Shown here: positions 44,746 to 56,375 of the stretch, piece after piece
Layout: each line of letters opens with the position of its first letter
How positions within the stretch are numbered: the first letter of the stretch is position 1
NCBI GenBank assembly: GCA_018105865.1
Contig: CM030867.1
Coordinates: 4,715,869 to 4,779,868, forward strand
Reading direction: 5' to 3'
DNA: 64,000 nucleotides
Source: Metaphire vulgaris
Taxonomy: Eukaryota > Annelida > Clitellata > Crassiclitellata > Megascolecidae
Notes under the pieces: generated by a model
What the model was told of the DNA's origin: nothing
What the model saw: the letters and a program-made list of their open reading frames with translations, nothing else
Database searches by the model: none
Program-made: the position numbers and the translations under genes

Positions 44746-45175
44746 TTTTGTCATAGAGTAAGAGATCCAAAGCGAGCTTGTTCAAGCAATGATCGTCAGA
44801 CTCGATTCGATTAAAAATCAGGGTTCGCTACTTAAGACCTTAGGTCCCTGCTAATAAAAGGTTTGCCAACTACACACACTTGATAGCGCAAAACTCGCCA
44901 AAGGGGAGTACTACCAGGTTGAAACTATTAAGGTAAGCTCATTAGCATCTCTGACCTATTATGAAGTAAAGATAATCTCAAATAAATCGTAAGTTTAGAC
45001 GTATGAATTATTAATTGTTACTACAGCTTAATTCTGCAGCAAACATGCCAAGACGTTACCTAGCGAATGATCCAGGAAACGCTAATATGCACAGGAATCA
45101 TTGCTACGGCGTTATCAATAACAACAAACAAAACAAACCTCATCATCTCATAGCGTAAACTTGTAAAGTTATAAA

Positions 45176-47225
45176 TGCTTCGGAGTGCCCCAAGGATCCG
45201 TTTTTGGGCCTGTATTGTTCAGTCTCTATACCACACCACTATCATCCTTAATCAATTCCCTCAACTTGAATCACCAACTCTATGCTGACGACACTCAGTT
45301 ATTCCTGTTCTTTTCGCCATCCTCATTTGACACATCAATTACTTTTTTTAATCAGCATTCTCGTCTATTTCGTCATGGATGTCATCTAACCTCCTTGCTC
45401 TTAATCCACCCAAGACAGAATTCCTCTTAATAGGTATACCCCAACAAGTTAAAAAAATGACAGTCCCAAGCTAGTCCTGACTCCAGATACCACAATAACC
45501 CCTGCTCCAACTGTAACAAATCTTGGTTTCAAATTTGATTCATCTCTAAATTTAGAATCACAGATCTCTCAACTATCGAAATTCTGTTATGCCCATATTC
45601 GCGATCTACGTCGCCTCCGTTCTTGCCTTGACACCAAAACTGCCTCCACAATCGCCACTTCAATAGTCCATTCCAAACTGGATTACTACAACTCCCTTTA
45701 CTATAACCTCCCAAAAACCTCCATCAGCAAATTACAATCAATTCAAAATGCACTAGCCCGAGCAGTAACCAAATCACCAAAAGTTCTGTCATATTTCACC
45801 CCTACTGAAGTCACTACACTGGCTTAAAATATCCGAACGTATCCAGTACAAGATAACAACGATTACTTACAGTTCACTTCATTCGTCAAAACCGGTTTAC
45901 CTTCGTAAACTCTTAACGCCTCAGCCTCCTCGACCTACACCAGACATGGGTCAATTACGTTTTAAGCAATTACAATTACATTACAATTATACGGATTTTT
46001 GTCAATTACAATTACAATTACAGCCAATTACGTTGGGACCAATTACAATTACAAATGTGTCAATTACAATTACAATTACTTTTCATTCCTCTTTCTGCTT
46101 CTTTTAAAAAACTTAAGTGTCTAAAATAATTAATTAACATAAATTAGTTCAACAAATTCATATGCTACGGCCTATTTAAAAAACCGTAACACAAAGTTTC
46201 ACAAACCCGCAAACGTGTCAACAAATTCGAAGTAGCCTTTTTCGAGCATGACACCACACAACCGGCACTTCACTTTAATTAACATTTGCATTGGAAACAG
46301 CATTGTTAAAGTCATCAGTCTTTTCAAACAATTCCATATTACTCCTGCTTGATTTACGCTCATCTTTACTGGTAGCTGGCATTAAACTTTTATTCACAAA
46401 AAAGCACAGCCGCAGAACACAGGAAGTAGACATATGATAAGCTGGTTCCCTTCCAATTTGAAAGGCAGTAAAAAGTAAATGCCGGTAAGTAAATGTTTGC
46501 ATGGCAACTGACCAGAGCAGTGAGTCCATTTACCAATAACCGTTGTGCTTTGACAATTCACTAACCATCCAATGTATTCACTGCCATACATTCATAGACT
46601 GACAAGACTTCGGCTCATACATGCTAATACGCTATTAGAACTTATGAAACTCACATTCCTGTAATTGGGTAAACAATTACACACATTACAATTACAATTA
46701 CAATTACATGTAATTGAACTTTTCACATGTCAATTACAATTACATTGGCAAAATTTAATTAATTACAATTGAATTACAATTATAATTTTAATTGACCCAT
46801 GTCTGACCTACACACGATCGTCATCTCATCTCACACTTTCACGCCCGTTAAATCAGTCATCACTCAAAATCTGCAACCGCGCTTTCTCATACGCCGCACC
46901 AGAACTTTGGAACTAATTCCAGCCTCCCTACGCAGCCTACGACATGGTCAAACAATAAGCTCCGAATCCTCATTTTCTTTAATTCCTTCACTATCTCCTC
47001 AAGCCTTTAGGTCTAAACTTAAAACCTTCCTCTTCGAAAAGTCATTTCATCCATAGCAATAACAACCTGACCCGCTGCCTCATAGATACACTGACGTTTG
47101 CCCGGCCGACAAACCAGCTTGTCTATAGCTATTTCAGGAAAGATTAAGCGCATAAGAATAAGCAGCCAATGCTGTACTGATTTCCGGGGCGCTTTATAAG
47201 TTTACGAGATTTTACTTAACTTACT
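45176..47225 (+). pseudogene. LINE A, plus strand, split by a hAT insertion
   Basis: Begins at [20 protein letters not shown], then [20 protein letters not shown] (intact YADD), and continues in shifted frames with SKLDYYNSLYYNLPKTSI-type and SIQNALARAVTKSPK-type blocks to about 45935. After the hAT element, [21 protein letters not shown] and [27 protein letters not shown] follow (47050), then the 3' UTR to about 47225. 5' truncated. Confidence 0.88.
45941..46805. mobile_element. hAT-type MITE with CAATTACA arrays
   Basis: Ends CAGACATGGGTCAATTA and TAATTGACCCATGTCTG (one indel near the right end); perfect duplication acctacac (45933-45940 and 46806-46813). Arrays of 'caattacaattaca' fill about 45955-46080 and 46660-46795. 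No coding. Confidence 0.95.
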
Positions 47226-47317
47226 TACTTTACTTACAACACGTTATAATGAAAGTGTAAATAATTTTCAAACAGGCGTAGGCCTAATTTTCCTTCACAT
47301 AATGCTTGTACTGTAAG

Positions 47318-49360
47318 TAAAAGTAAGTAAGTAAAATCTCGTTAATTTCTAAAGCGCTTTCAAAAGATGCACCGAAGTAGCTCCTTATTCCTACGCGCTC
47401 AATCTCAAATGAAGTAGCTATAGCCAAAGGTGGGTCATTCATGCCGGGTCATTTAATCAAAAGGGCAAGCGGGCAGGATGTTATAGCTATGGAGGAAATG
47501 ATTTTATAAAGAGAAATGATTTTAGTTTAGAAAGAAAAACATGAGGAGATGTTGCAAGAAGGGGAGAAAATTGTGACTCAGAGTTTGTTATTTGGCTTTC
47601 TAGACGCGAAGAGATATTGGAATTGAGTTCCAAAGCTCAGGTGCCGCATATGAAAAGCACGATTGCAAATTTTGAGAGATGATTGATTCAGAGGTCGAAG
47701 GAGAGTTCGATGTGAAGAGGATCTAGTAGATCCAGGTTGTTGTGGAATTATCAGATTTCTTAGGTAGACTGGTTTTGATGTATGAAGTGAGTTATAAGTC
47801 ATCGATATTATTTTATATTCAATGCGTTCTGTTATTTTGAGCCAGTGGAGAGATTTGAGTAATGGTGTAATGTGGCAAAATTTAGGCGATTTAGTTACTG
47901 CACGAGCTAAGGCATTTTGAATCGATTGAGTTTGATATCGAAGCCTTTCGAAGATTGTGAAACAGTGAGTTCAGTAGTCTAACTTAGAGTGAACGCTTGA
48001 AGTGGCAATAGTGGAAGCAGTTTTAATATCCGCGAGGCGTAGAATGTGAGCATAACAGGTTTTTGATAGTTGAGGACGTGAGCTTCAAAATTTAGGAGGA
48101 GTCAAAAGTAAATCAATATTTTTTGCAGTTGGAACGGGTTATTTTGTATCTGCTGGGCTAAAATGTGTGGGATTTTCAATTTTTTTCAGTTCTTTCAGTC
48201 CAAATAAGAGAAATTCTGTTTTGGAGGGATTGAGGGCAAGGAGATGACTGACATCCACGATGAGATTGACAAAAATGCTGATTCTAGTTGAGAAATTGAT
48301 GCCTTAAAGGAAGATGGAGTAAACGAAAGAAATAATTGAGTGTCATCTGCATAAAGTTGATGATTCAATTTGAGAGAGTTGATTAAGGATGACAGTGGGG
48401 TAGTGTAGAGACTGAACAAAACCGGTCCAAGGACAGATCCTTGTGGTACTCCATAGTATAGATCGGAAGGTGATGAAGGTTTGATTCTGGCATGAAACTT
48501 GAAAAGATCTAGATTGGAGATCGATTGGAATGGAGCTACAGAAGGCAAACCAGAGGGAATGGCGTTTCAGTGATTTCGTTCTATAGTCTCAGCAGAAAGA
48601 TCCGGAGACAGAGGCCATGGTTGAGAGCCAATGGCAGTGAGGAGTTTGTCATAAATGTATGTGAGGACGGTTTCTGTTGAATGATGTTTTGTATAAGGGA
48701 TTGGTGAGTGTTGTATAAGGAGTTTTTTGACAAATGCTCAGTTAGTCTGGAAAGAACGATTTTCTCTGTGAGTTTGGAGAGGACGACAGGTTTGAAATGG
48801 GGCGATAATTGTTGAGATCCTCTGTCAAGGTTTGGTTTTTAAGAAGTGGAGTTACGAGGGAATTTAAATGAGGATGGGAATGAGGTTGGAAAGAGATAAA
48901 TTGATAATTTTTTAATAGTTGGTACTAGGGCAGAGGCCACTGTTTGAGAAGAGAGGTTGGTATTGGATCAAGACTGCATTGCTTGTTTGGAAAGGACTGC
49001 AGGAGTTTAGATACTTCTTCCTCAGTCACAGTGCTTAAGCAGAAAAATTGGGAAGGAGCTTCTGATGGTGATGGGTGATGTGGAGATGTATTTTGATTGG
49101 TCATGGTAGATTTTAGAAGACGGATCTTAGATTTTTCCGGAAAAAAGCAAATGATTCCAAGTTGTGAAATGGATTGAGGAAGAGGCTTTACTTTATTGCG
49201 GTGGAGACAATTCACAGTGTTCCAGAGTTTACGAAGATTTGAGCTGTTGGATGCAATTAAGTTAGAATAATACTTTTTTTGGCAGATATGAGAAGGTTGT
49301 GGTAGTGATTTGTTGCAGAACGGAGATTTTTAAGGTCAATAGCAGAATGTGTACTGATGT
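47318..49360 (-). pseudogene. LINE A, longest upstream coverage, minus strand
   Basis: From the high end: SNLIASNSSNLRKLWNTVNC and IICFFPEKSKIRLLKSTMTN (linker after the endonuclease), EEEVSKLLQSFPNKQCSLDP (pre-RT), NNYRPISNLSLLSKLTEKIV in broken frames, [40 protein letters not shown] (48548-48195), then frameshifts, then the C-terminus (47802-47578) and the (GTAA)n tail at 47318. Its tail faces the tail of 45176-47225 across about 90 bp. Confidence 0.9.
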
Positions 49361-49562
49361 TAGTACCGTCAAAAACGTCAATCCACATAATAAAACGGCG
49401 CAACCATCGTCAGCCTATTTTTACGTGCGCTACAGCAACGATAAGGAGGCGTGGCCTCATTTCTGCTACTTGGGAAAATTTATTCAGGGTGGCAATGCGT
49501 ATGCGCTTTGTTCATGTGAAACCGCACGCTCAAAGAACGCCAATGGCCCAGCACCATTAGCT

Positions 49563-50418
49563 GTCTCACGCTAGCAGTGGAAGCGCTGCTTTGACATACA
49601 GCCGTATAGTGACCTTTCTTGGCACAAGTTCGACAGACGGCGTTAGAAGCAAGGCAGTTGAAGCGTCCGCGGTCATGAGGTCGACCACAGTATTTATGTG
49701 AGTTGCGCGATAAAGACGTACTTCCTACAGGGCGATGATGACGTTGGTTTCGTCGCTGACTGATCTCGAGCGTCGCGTCGTCGGAAATCAGTTTTCCCTC
49801 CTCGCTCGCGCTGCCGTTACCTCGTCCGCGAGGCGTAGAATTGCGATGGAGGACGTTCACTTATTCAGGCGACGTCATCGCCTTGAAGTGACGCGAATTT
49901 GTATCTGCTGCGCTGCAGATGTCTATGGCTTTTTCCAAGTCTAGGTCTTTCGTGCCTAGAAGTTACTTTCGTGTGACGTCATCGTTAATCCCGATGACGA
50001 TTCTGTCACGGATCATTGACTGCTCCGCGTCCCCGAAGCTGCACGAACGAACCAATTTCCGTAAGTCGGCGATGTAACAATCGGTCGACTGACTGGCGTC
50101 TGCTTTCTGCCATGAAAGGCGTGGCGCTTGTAGACTTCACTGACGTCATCGACGCAATGGCGCTTGAAGGCATCCAGAAATGGCGTAGTGCTCGTTCTCT
50201 CAGCATCCGTGAGAGACATGGTTTCGTACACGCACGTAGGCGTCCGTGCCTACACAGGCTAGGAGAATAGCAACCTGACAATCGGGTTCTTCCTGGTCGA
50301 TTTTGGCAGCTTTTTAATAGTTAATCCATTGGCTGTGGAAGCGTTTGCAATCAGCTGCGAGGTTCGACGCTTGCAAGTTCAGCTTGGCAGGAAGCCATAT
50401 TTGAGATGGTGTAGCCAT
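49563..50418 (-). pseudogene. Gypsy gag
   Basis: Starts MATPSQIWLPAKLNLQASNL with ADCKRFHSQWINY, then frameshifts; VYETMSLTDAERTSTTPFLD with AFKRHCVDDVSEVYKRHAFH; and a zinc knuckle region (49690-49590) KYCGRPHDRGRFNCLASNAV and CRTCAKKGHYTAVCQSS, a C-x2-C-like and C-x2-C-x4-H-x4-C array. The start is the Met at 50418. Capsid-type gag of gypsy elements. Confidence 0.85.
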
Positions 50419-50484
50419 TACGAAACGACTCAGAGTTCGAAACTGTAGCCTATCGATGTGCTTAACTTTGACTAACTTTACTAA

Positions 50485-50493
50485 CTGACACCA
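50485..50493 (-). promoter_or_regulatory. Possible primer-binding site of the gypsy element
   Basis: The minus strand reads tggtgtcag about 70 bases upstream of the gag ATG, a common gypsy primer-binding motif starting TGG. If right, the 5' LTR would lie from 50494 upward, but I could not define it. Confidence 0.4.
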
Positions 50494-51460
50494 TATAAAG
50501 ATAAGCATTTATTAGAATGTATATTAGAATGTCACCTTTATAACGACCAAACCAAGACTGATAAGCAGTGGTAACATATACCTATAGTGTCACTATAATG
50601 TTCCTTATTGGACGGCGGGCGTGATCTCAATGCTGTTAGTCCTAGACCACGTGACACTGCTGCTTGACCGCAGCCAGAGCTTCAATTCGATCGGGGATTG
50701 GTTTTCGACAGTGCCAACTGAGGTCCACTGCCACTGACAAACGGGCACGAAGCTTCGGTTTCAAGGAGTAGGCGGCAGAGAACCCTTCCTCACGTAGGTA
50801 GGTGCTTGGGATCATCAGCAACCACTTAATGGGCTCTTCAGCAACAGCAGGGTAGGACTGGAGTATTTAGCACCAGAATTTTGTCAGAGGGAGAGTCAAA
50901 TGCATCTCGTGCGATGGTTTATGAAGTTGATGGAAGTGGATGTCAAAGCCATATCTGAACCCATGCTGGAGCATGGGTTCAGAAATGGCTTTGACATCCA
51001 CACTGAATGGGTTGCGCTCCATCTTTAAACCAAAATCGCTCAGATCAGGGGGGTAAATAGGAGATGAGGTGGGACTTAACTTGTCTTTGTATATTTGCGA
51101 CATCTTTTTTCATTCAGAGCGGTTGCGACATTGTCGAACGTGGTGACTGGTGAACTTTTCTTCACTGACATTGATTTCCCACAGTTCGTCATCTTAATGA
51201 TCCAAAAAATTAATTAACCCATAAAATTTTGCAATTTGTATTTGACATTAATGTTAATTTACAGCATAGATTACCATCACATTAAAAGCCTGTTCCGTTA
51301 CATGGTACAGTTTACATGTATTTGCCAATTTCAGCAAACAATTTCAGCTGTAAAGCAGGCTGAATTATACCTGTATATGAAAAAATTGTAATTGTTTTGC
51401 ACTCCATAAAATTTTTTCTCAATAACCAGATTCTATTTTAACTCTAACTTCATTTATCTG
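50494..51460. other. Unassigned DNA with a long hairpin
   Basis: No gene recognised. A minus-strand frame at 51103-50867 spans the hairpin and has no known similarity. Confidence 0.35.
50936..51001. repeat. 31-bp near-perfect hairpin, 4-nt loop
   Basis: Left arm 50936-50966 (gtggatgtcaaagcc to acccatgc), loop tgga, right arm 50971-51001; 30 of 31 positions pair, the mismatch being in 'atatc' versus 'aaatg'. Confidence 0.95.
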
Positions 51461-52284
51461 CAGGGTGTTGCAATAAATCCCGCTCGATTTTGAAGCGATG
51501 GAACTTTCTTGATATTTAAGGTACGAATGAAATAAAAATACGAAAGTTGAGGTTTACTTGAGAATTCGAAAATTCTAAGGCAAATATCATTGCTCTTATG
51601 CATGACAAAGAAAAACGGTAACAAACAGGTAGACCTGTAATTGACATCATGACAACATTAACATACGATGCGTCACCTAATCGCTTAAAGCAAAGTTTGC
51701 TACGGAAGGTAGTCTTAGTCCAAACGATGTTCAATGTGTACCCCTTTAGCCCGAATAACCAGTAACATTCTGCCCAACCACAGCAAAAAGATTCGTGACG
51801 TGGATAATGTGAAAGAAGTGCCAGGTTGGGATCAGATTGGAGAGGATTTGATAGGCAAAGCGATTGGCCAGTAGTTGAGCAGAATTACCTTAGATTTTTC
51901 AAATTCTCAAGTAAATCTTAGTGATGTTTGAAGACACCGGGGTTTCGGATGACCTTTTTTGCTTGTCAACCTATTGTCCGGCGAGTTTAAAAAATTGGTG
52001 AAAATCTGCAAATGACCTTTTTCTTGCTTGTCCGCCTTTTTGGCAAGGTTTCTTAACATTTAGTGAGCAAAACACTACTAACAATGACCTTTTTCTCTTT
52101 TTTCATCTTTTTCTTCTTCAATTTACATCCCTCCACCAACTTTAAAAAATAATTTTCATCCCCCACCAAGAATTCCTGGAACCGCCACTGCTTAGAAACT
52201 TTCGTGTTTTTATTTCCTCCGTACCTTAAATATTACGAAAGTTCCATCGCTTCAAATCCGAGCAGGATTTATTGGCACACCCTG
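51461..52284. mobile_element. Long-TIR DNA transposon, itself interrupted
   Basis: Left end CAGGGTGTTGCAATAAATCC, right end inverted CAGGGTGTGCCAATAAATCC; about 85 bp of inverted repeat at each outer edge (…gaagcgatggaactttc…ttaaggtacg…). The left repeat continues to about 51588 and its partner resumes at about 51885-51927, so 51930-52197 is an insertion in the right arm; this insert ends GGAACCGCCACTG, a hAT-like end. Target duplication not clear (tctg left, tacatg right). Superfamily uncertain. Confidence 0.75.
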
Positions 52285-52429
52285 TACATGTGCTTTACAA
52301 CACTGAATAGCATTTCTGTCGAAATTTCGTAATGTTATCAATTTTAGTTAGATTTATTGAACTGGGACACATGTGTCCTTGTGGTTCATTGTGGAACAAA
52401 GTGGACTGCATATAAAACATAGGCATTGC

Positions 52430-53350
52430 ATTTATGACTGATACAGATGAACTTAGAGAACCTGGGAATGCCCTTGTTGGAATATGTCTGGTGATGGGCT
52501 ACAATGTTCAGCCCTCAATTAGAGATTATTGGTCTACTCAGCCAGATTCGTAGGTGCCATTTATGGCAATACAATGACACGGGCTCGATTTCAGATGACT
52601 TGATCAGCTCTGCATTTTGCAAATAACAATGATATGCTGCCCAGAACTCATCCAGCGTGTGATCGAGCTTTCAAGATTCACTCATTGATCAATCACTTCA
52701 ATTGATCTCCCAGATTGCTATAAAATTGATGTTCACATGATAAAATTCAAAGGTCAAAGCATCGTGAAACAGTACATCAGCAACAAGCCGGTAGAGTGGG
52801 GATTCAAAATGTGGTGCAGGTGTGACACGATCTTAGGCTATACAATGACCCGGGCTCGATTTGAGTTGAGTTGATTATAGCGCCAATCTTGGCGCTATGG
52901 TATTTTCATAATCGCCTTTGTATTTTCCAAAGTAGAGGAGAATATGTAGCAATGTAATGACGCTATGGTCTTTGGGACGGAGTGGTTGTCGTGCTGACGC
53001 AAGCACCACTTGAACAGCTGTGTTGTTGCGTGTTATTGACATGACAAATTCTTCAATTCCCCAACGCTACAACTTCAGGTGTTGCAGAAGAAGATGTACT
53101 TATGTGGTACAGTTCGCGTGGACAGAAAACATATGCCGAAGAACCTCAAAAAAGAGACAGAAATTAAACGAAGAGACATGGACATGACGACAGCAATTGG
53201 CATTACTATGTCAAATAGATGGATTCTGCTGTACAATTTTATACAATGCTCAAAGAATTATTTCACTTATGTGCTAAGAATTCAGGCAGTATTTTCAGAT
53301 AAGCTGCATGTACCTCGCGGATCAGAAGAAAATGTCATACGAGACTGACC
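52430..53350 (+). pseudogene. piggyBac transposase relic
   Basis: Blocks in piggyBac order across frameshifts: VGICLVMGYNVQPSIRDYWS and TQPDS, RVIEL-type and AFKIHSLIDHFN-type pieces (about 52670), MIKFKGQSIVKQYISNKPVE with WGFKMWCRCDT (52740-52820), then VRVDRKHMPKNLKKETEIKR preceded by MYLCGT (53079-53160). The D-x-x-F-x-x motif GTVRVDRK is characteristic. A repeated 'atacaatgac(a/c)cgggctcgatt' at about 52578 and 52840 shows internal duplication. Confidence 0.82.
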
Positions 53351-53455
53351 GAAAGTCCAAACTGAAATATTACTGGAGAATTTCTTGACCATGATGTTGC
53401 AGTCAACAATTATTATTATTCAAGCGCATAGCCATTCGGCCGTTGCGATTGTACG

Positions 53456-53802
53456 CAGGCCCTCCGAGAGGGGGCAGGGGGGGCAACTGCACAGGGGCCC
53501 GGCGGTCTGGAGGGGGCCCGGGCCGATGATGAATATGTATAATTAACAATAAAATGAATAATAACACTAAAGAATGGTTAAAAATGTCAGTTCAGCAGAG
53601 GGGCCCGGCGAGCACAAGGGGCCCGGGACACAGTGCTAAATAAACGGCAAACGACTGCGTAAAAAGGTCAACATAAAAAGGTCAAACATTTATAAACGGC
53701 TGACTGAAAAAAAAAAAAAGGTCGTCAAGAAAAAAATTATGGCTTGTCAAGGGCCCGTCGGCCATTCTGCACAGGGGCCCGGAATTTCTCTCGGAGGGCC
53801 TG
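53456..53802. mobile_element. hAT-type MITE with CAGGCCCTCCGAGAG ends
   Basis: Ends CAGGCCCTCCGAGAG and CTCTCGGAGGGCCTG, perfect; duplication attgtacg perfect (53448-53455 and 53803-53810). The interior alternates 'ggggcccgg' blocks with A/T; near the right end it carries a degenerate relative of the 20-bp word (aaaaaggtcgtcaag, ggcttgtcaag). Confidence 0.96.
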
Positions 53803-54011
53803 ATTGTACGCCATACCTGTCTTTCTGCGTACATTGGAAGGTTTTGGTAACCGGCAATCCACAGTCAATGGATTTGGTGAAGCCAAGTGATTGGTGGTCT
53901 GCCTAGTGGACGATTCCATCCTGAAATCCTAATAACAACAATAGTCACTGCATATTAGCCTGGAGCGTCGTCAGTGATCCGGACGTACATTACAGGTTTT
54001 ATACAACATAG

Positions 54012-56132
54012 CAGTGATCGCCACTAACTATTTTTTTTAGTTAAACTTTAACTAAACTTTTTTTGCAATCAAGCAGTTTAGCTTTTTAAGTAACTAACTT
54101 TTCACTGCAGTAGTTTAACTTTAACTGATAACTAATTGACAGAGAAGATCTCAATAACTATCGCCCCATCTCAAATCTTTCTCTTCTATCAAAACTTACT
54201 GAAAAAATTGTGCTTTCCAGACTGAATGAACACCTTTCAAGTAACTCACTATATAATGCTCATCAATCTGCCTACACTAAACATCATTCAACTGAAACTG
54301 TCCTCGCCTACATTTATGACAGACTCTTAACTGCAATTGGTCTCCTGACAAGTTACTGGCCTTTTGTCTCCTTGAACTCTCTGCAGCATTTGATACCATA
54401 GATCACAAAATTCTGCTCGAGCGACTCTCTCTCTGGTTTGGAATATCTGAAAAAGCTCACAACTGGTTTGCATCTTATCTCAAATCTCGGTCTTTTCAAG
54501 TGTCCTGTCTTGGCCAAATTTCTCTTTCTCATAGTATAGATTATGGAGTGCCTCAAGGATCTGTTCTCGGGCCTGTACTGTTCAGCCTTTACACCACACC
54601 ACTTTCATCTCTAATTAATTCCCTCAAATTAAATCACCAACTCTATGCCGATGACACTCAGCTATTCCTGTCCTTCTCACCTCTTTCATTCAATGCTTCT
54701 ATTATTGAGCTTGAATCTGCATTCTCATCAATCTCTACGTGGATGTCATTTAATCTCCTCGCTCTCAACCCATCTAAGACAGAGTTTCTTTTAATTGGAC
54801 TACCCCAACAACTCAAAAAAATTGACAATCCTAAACTAGTTTTGGCTCCTGACACCACAATAATCCCTGTTCCAACTGCTAAAAATCTCGGATTCAAATT
54901 TGACTCTTTTCTAAACTTCGAATCACAAATCTCCCAACTTTCAAAAGCCTGCTTTATTCATATTCGTGACCTTCGCCGCCTACGTCCTTGTTTCTATATT
55001 AAGACTGCGTCCACAATCGCCACCTCTATAGTCCACTCCAAATTAGATTATTGTAACTCCCTCTACTATAACCTTCCCAAAGCCTCTATCAACAAATTGT
55101 AATCAATACAAAATGCACTTGCTCGTGCTGTTACTAAGTCACCTAAATTCTCCCATATTTCACCCATACTAAAATCATTACATTGGCTTAAAATAACTGA
55201 ACGTATCCAATATAAGATAATATCACATACATATATCTCACTTCAATCATCAAAACCTGTCTACCTTAGATCTCTATTAACCCCTCAGCCTCCTCGACCC
55301 ACACGTTCGTCATCTCATCTCACTCTGTCACGCCTGCTAAATCAGTCATCCCTGAAAATTTGCAACCGTGCCTTCTCATATGCTGCACCTGAACTCTGGA
55401 ACTCGATCCCAGCTTCCCTTCGCACACTTGGACACTTTAAAACAATAAAATCTGATTGCCTGTTTCCTATGATTCCTGCACTATCTCCTCAAGTCTTCAG
55501 GTCTAAGCTTAAATCCTTCCTGTTTCTTAAATCATTTCCGCCATAGCTGTAACAACCTAGCCTCACTGCCCTTCGGATATTGACTATTGCCTGGCTGATC
55601 CCACACCTTTCCTATAGCTATTTTAAGAGAGGCTGAGCGCCTGAGAATAAGCAGCTACTGTTGTGCTGCTTTACAAGGCGCTATAGAAATCCACGAGATT
55701 TTACTTTACTTTACTTTAATTAAAAGCAGTTTAACTTATGACTTTAACTTTGTAACTTTGACATGAGCTACTGAGCTAGCAAAACTAGGCTACAAGCTGC
55801 AACGAACACGATTTACGATTATAATTTCATACAGCACAATTTTAATAATAATAATGGTAATAATAATAACGGTAATAATAATTCATAATTGAAACAGGTA
55901 ATTATGCGGTTGACATGAAAAAGTGGAGACTAAGCGAGACTTAGCCTGTGCCGAAAGTGGCATAGAATCTGAATAACTCAAATTTAACTATTATCCAGTT
56001 AACTAAAACTATTTCAGTTTAACTAATGCCTTAACTAAACTTTTACCCAGCCAGTTTAACTTTTGTTGCAACTAAATAAAAGTAGTTTAACTAAAAGTTG
56101 ACTAATTTTTAGTTAACTTTTGCCCATCACTG
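54012..56132. mobile_element. hAT-type element with TTTAACT arrays, interrupted by LINE A
   Basis: Ends CAGTGATCGCCACTAACTA and, inverted, CAGTGATGGGCAAAAGTTA; perfect duplication caacatag (54004-54011 and 56133-56140). 'agtttaactttaact' type words fill 54030-54135 and 55725-56110 either side of LINE A. Confidence 0.92.
54140..55725 (+). pseudogene. LINE A, best-preserved RT
   Basis: Encodes NNYRPISNLSLLSKLTEKIV, YTKHHSTETVLAYIYDRLL, LSAAFDTIDHKILLERLSLW (shifted), [80 protein letters not shown], then an in-frame TAA (55100), then SIQNALARAVTKSPKFSHIS and [45 protein letters not shown]-stop. 3' UTR ends 'ctatagaaatccacgagatt' and (TTTAC)n. Endonuclease absent (5' truncation). One stop and about two frameshifts. 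Confidence 0.94.
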
Positions 56133-56375
56133 CAACATAGTACCCTGACTGCAAAAATGGATCAGAAATATTACCAGACAATAATGACACATCCATTTTG
56201 GCGCTATAAAATGTTCGAATAATGAGGATTCAGGAAGCAATGATCCAGACTAGAACTATTCTTTAGTAGCATTCAAATTTTAAATCGTTTGTGTTTGCTT
56301 CTTCTACTTATAAATAAATTAGTAAATGTTTTGCGAAATTCCAAATTTACCCCCGGAAGAATTAAGGGCAAAGAG

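Larger units (their letters stand above)
38940..50493 (-). mobile_element. Ty3/gypsy LTR retrotransposon, heavily interrupted
   Basis: On the minus strand, gag (50418-49565), protease, reverse transcriptase and RNase H (41490-38940) appear in the gypsy order, separated by a MITE (39836-40079), LINE A (40309-40798) and an 8-kb complex (about 41396-49562). A possible primer-binding site is at 50485-50493. No LTR or integrase is left at the 38940 end, so the copy is truncated there. Confidence 0.85.

Noticed and set aside
41499..46805. Regularly repeated short words that might suggest a CRISPR array
   Set aside because: Repeats are contiguous or degenerate with no unique spacers of constant length, and the genome is animal.
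50936..51001. MicroRNA gene
   Set aside because: The hairpin is strong but the loop is only 4 nt and there is no expression evidence; kept as a repeat.
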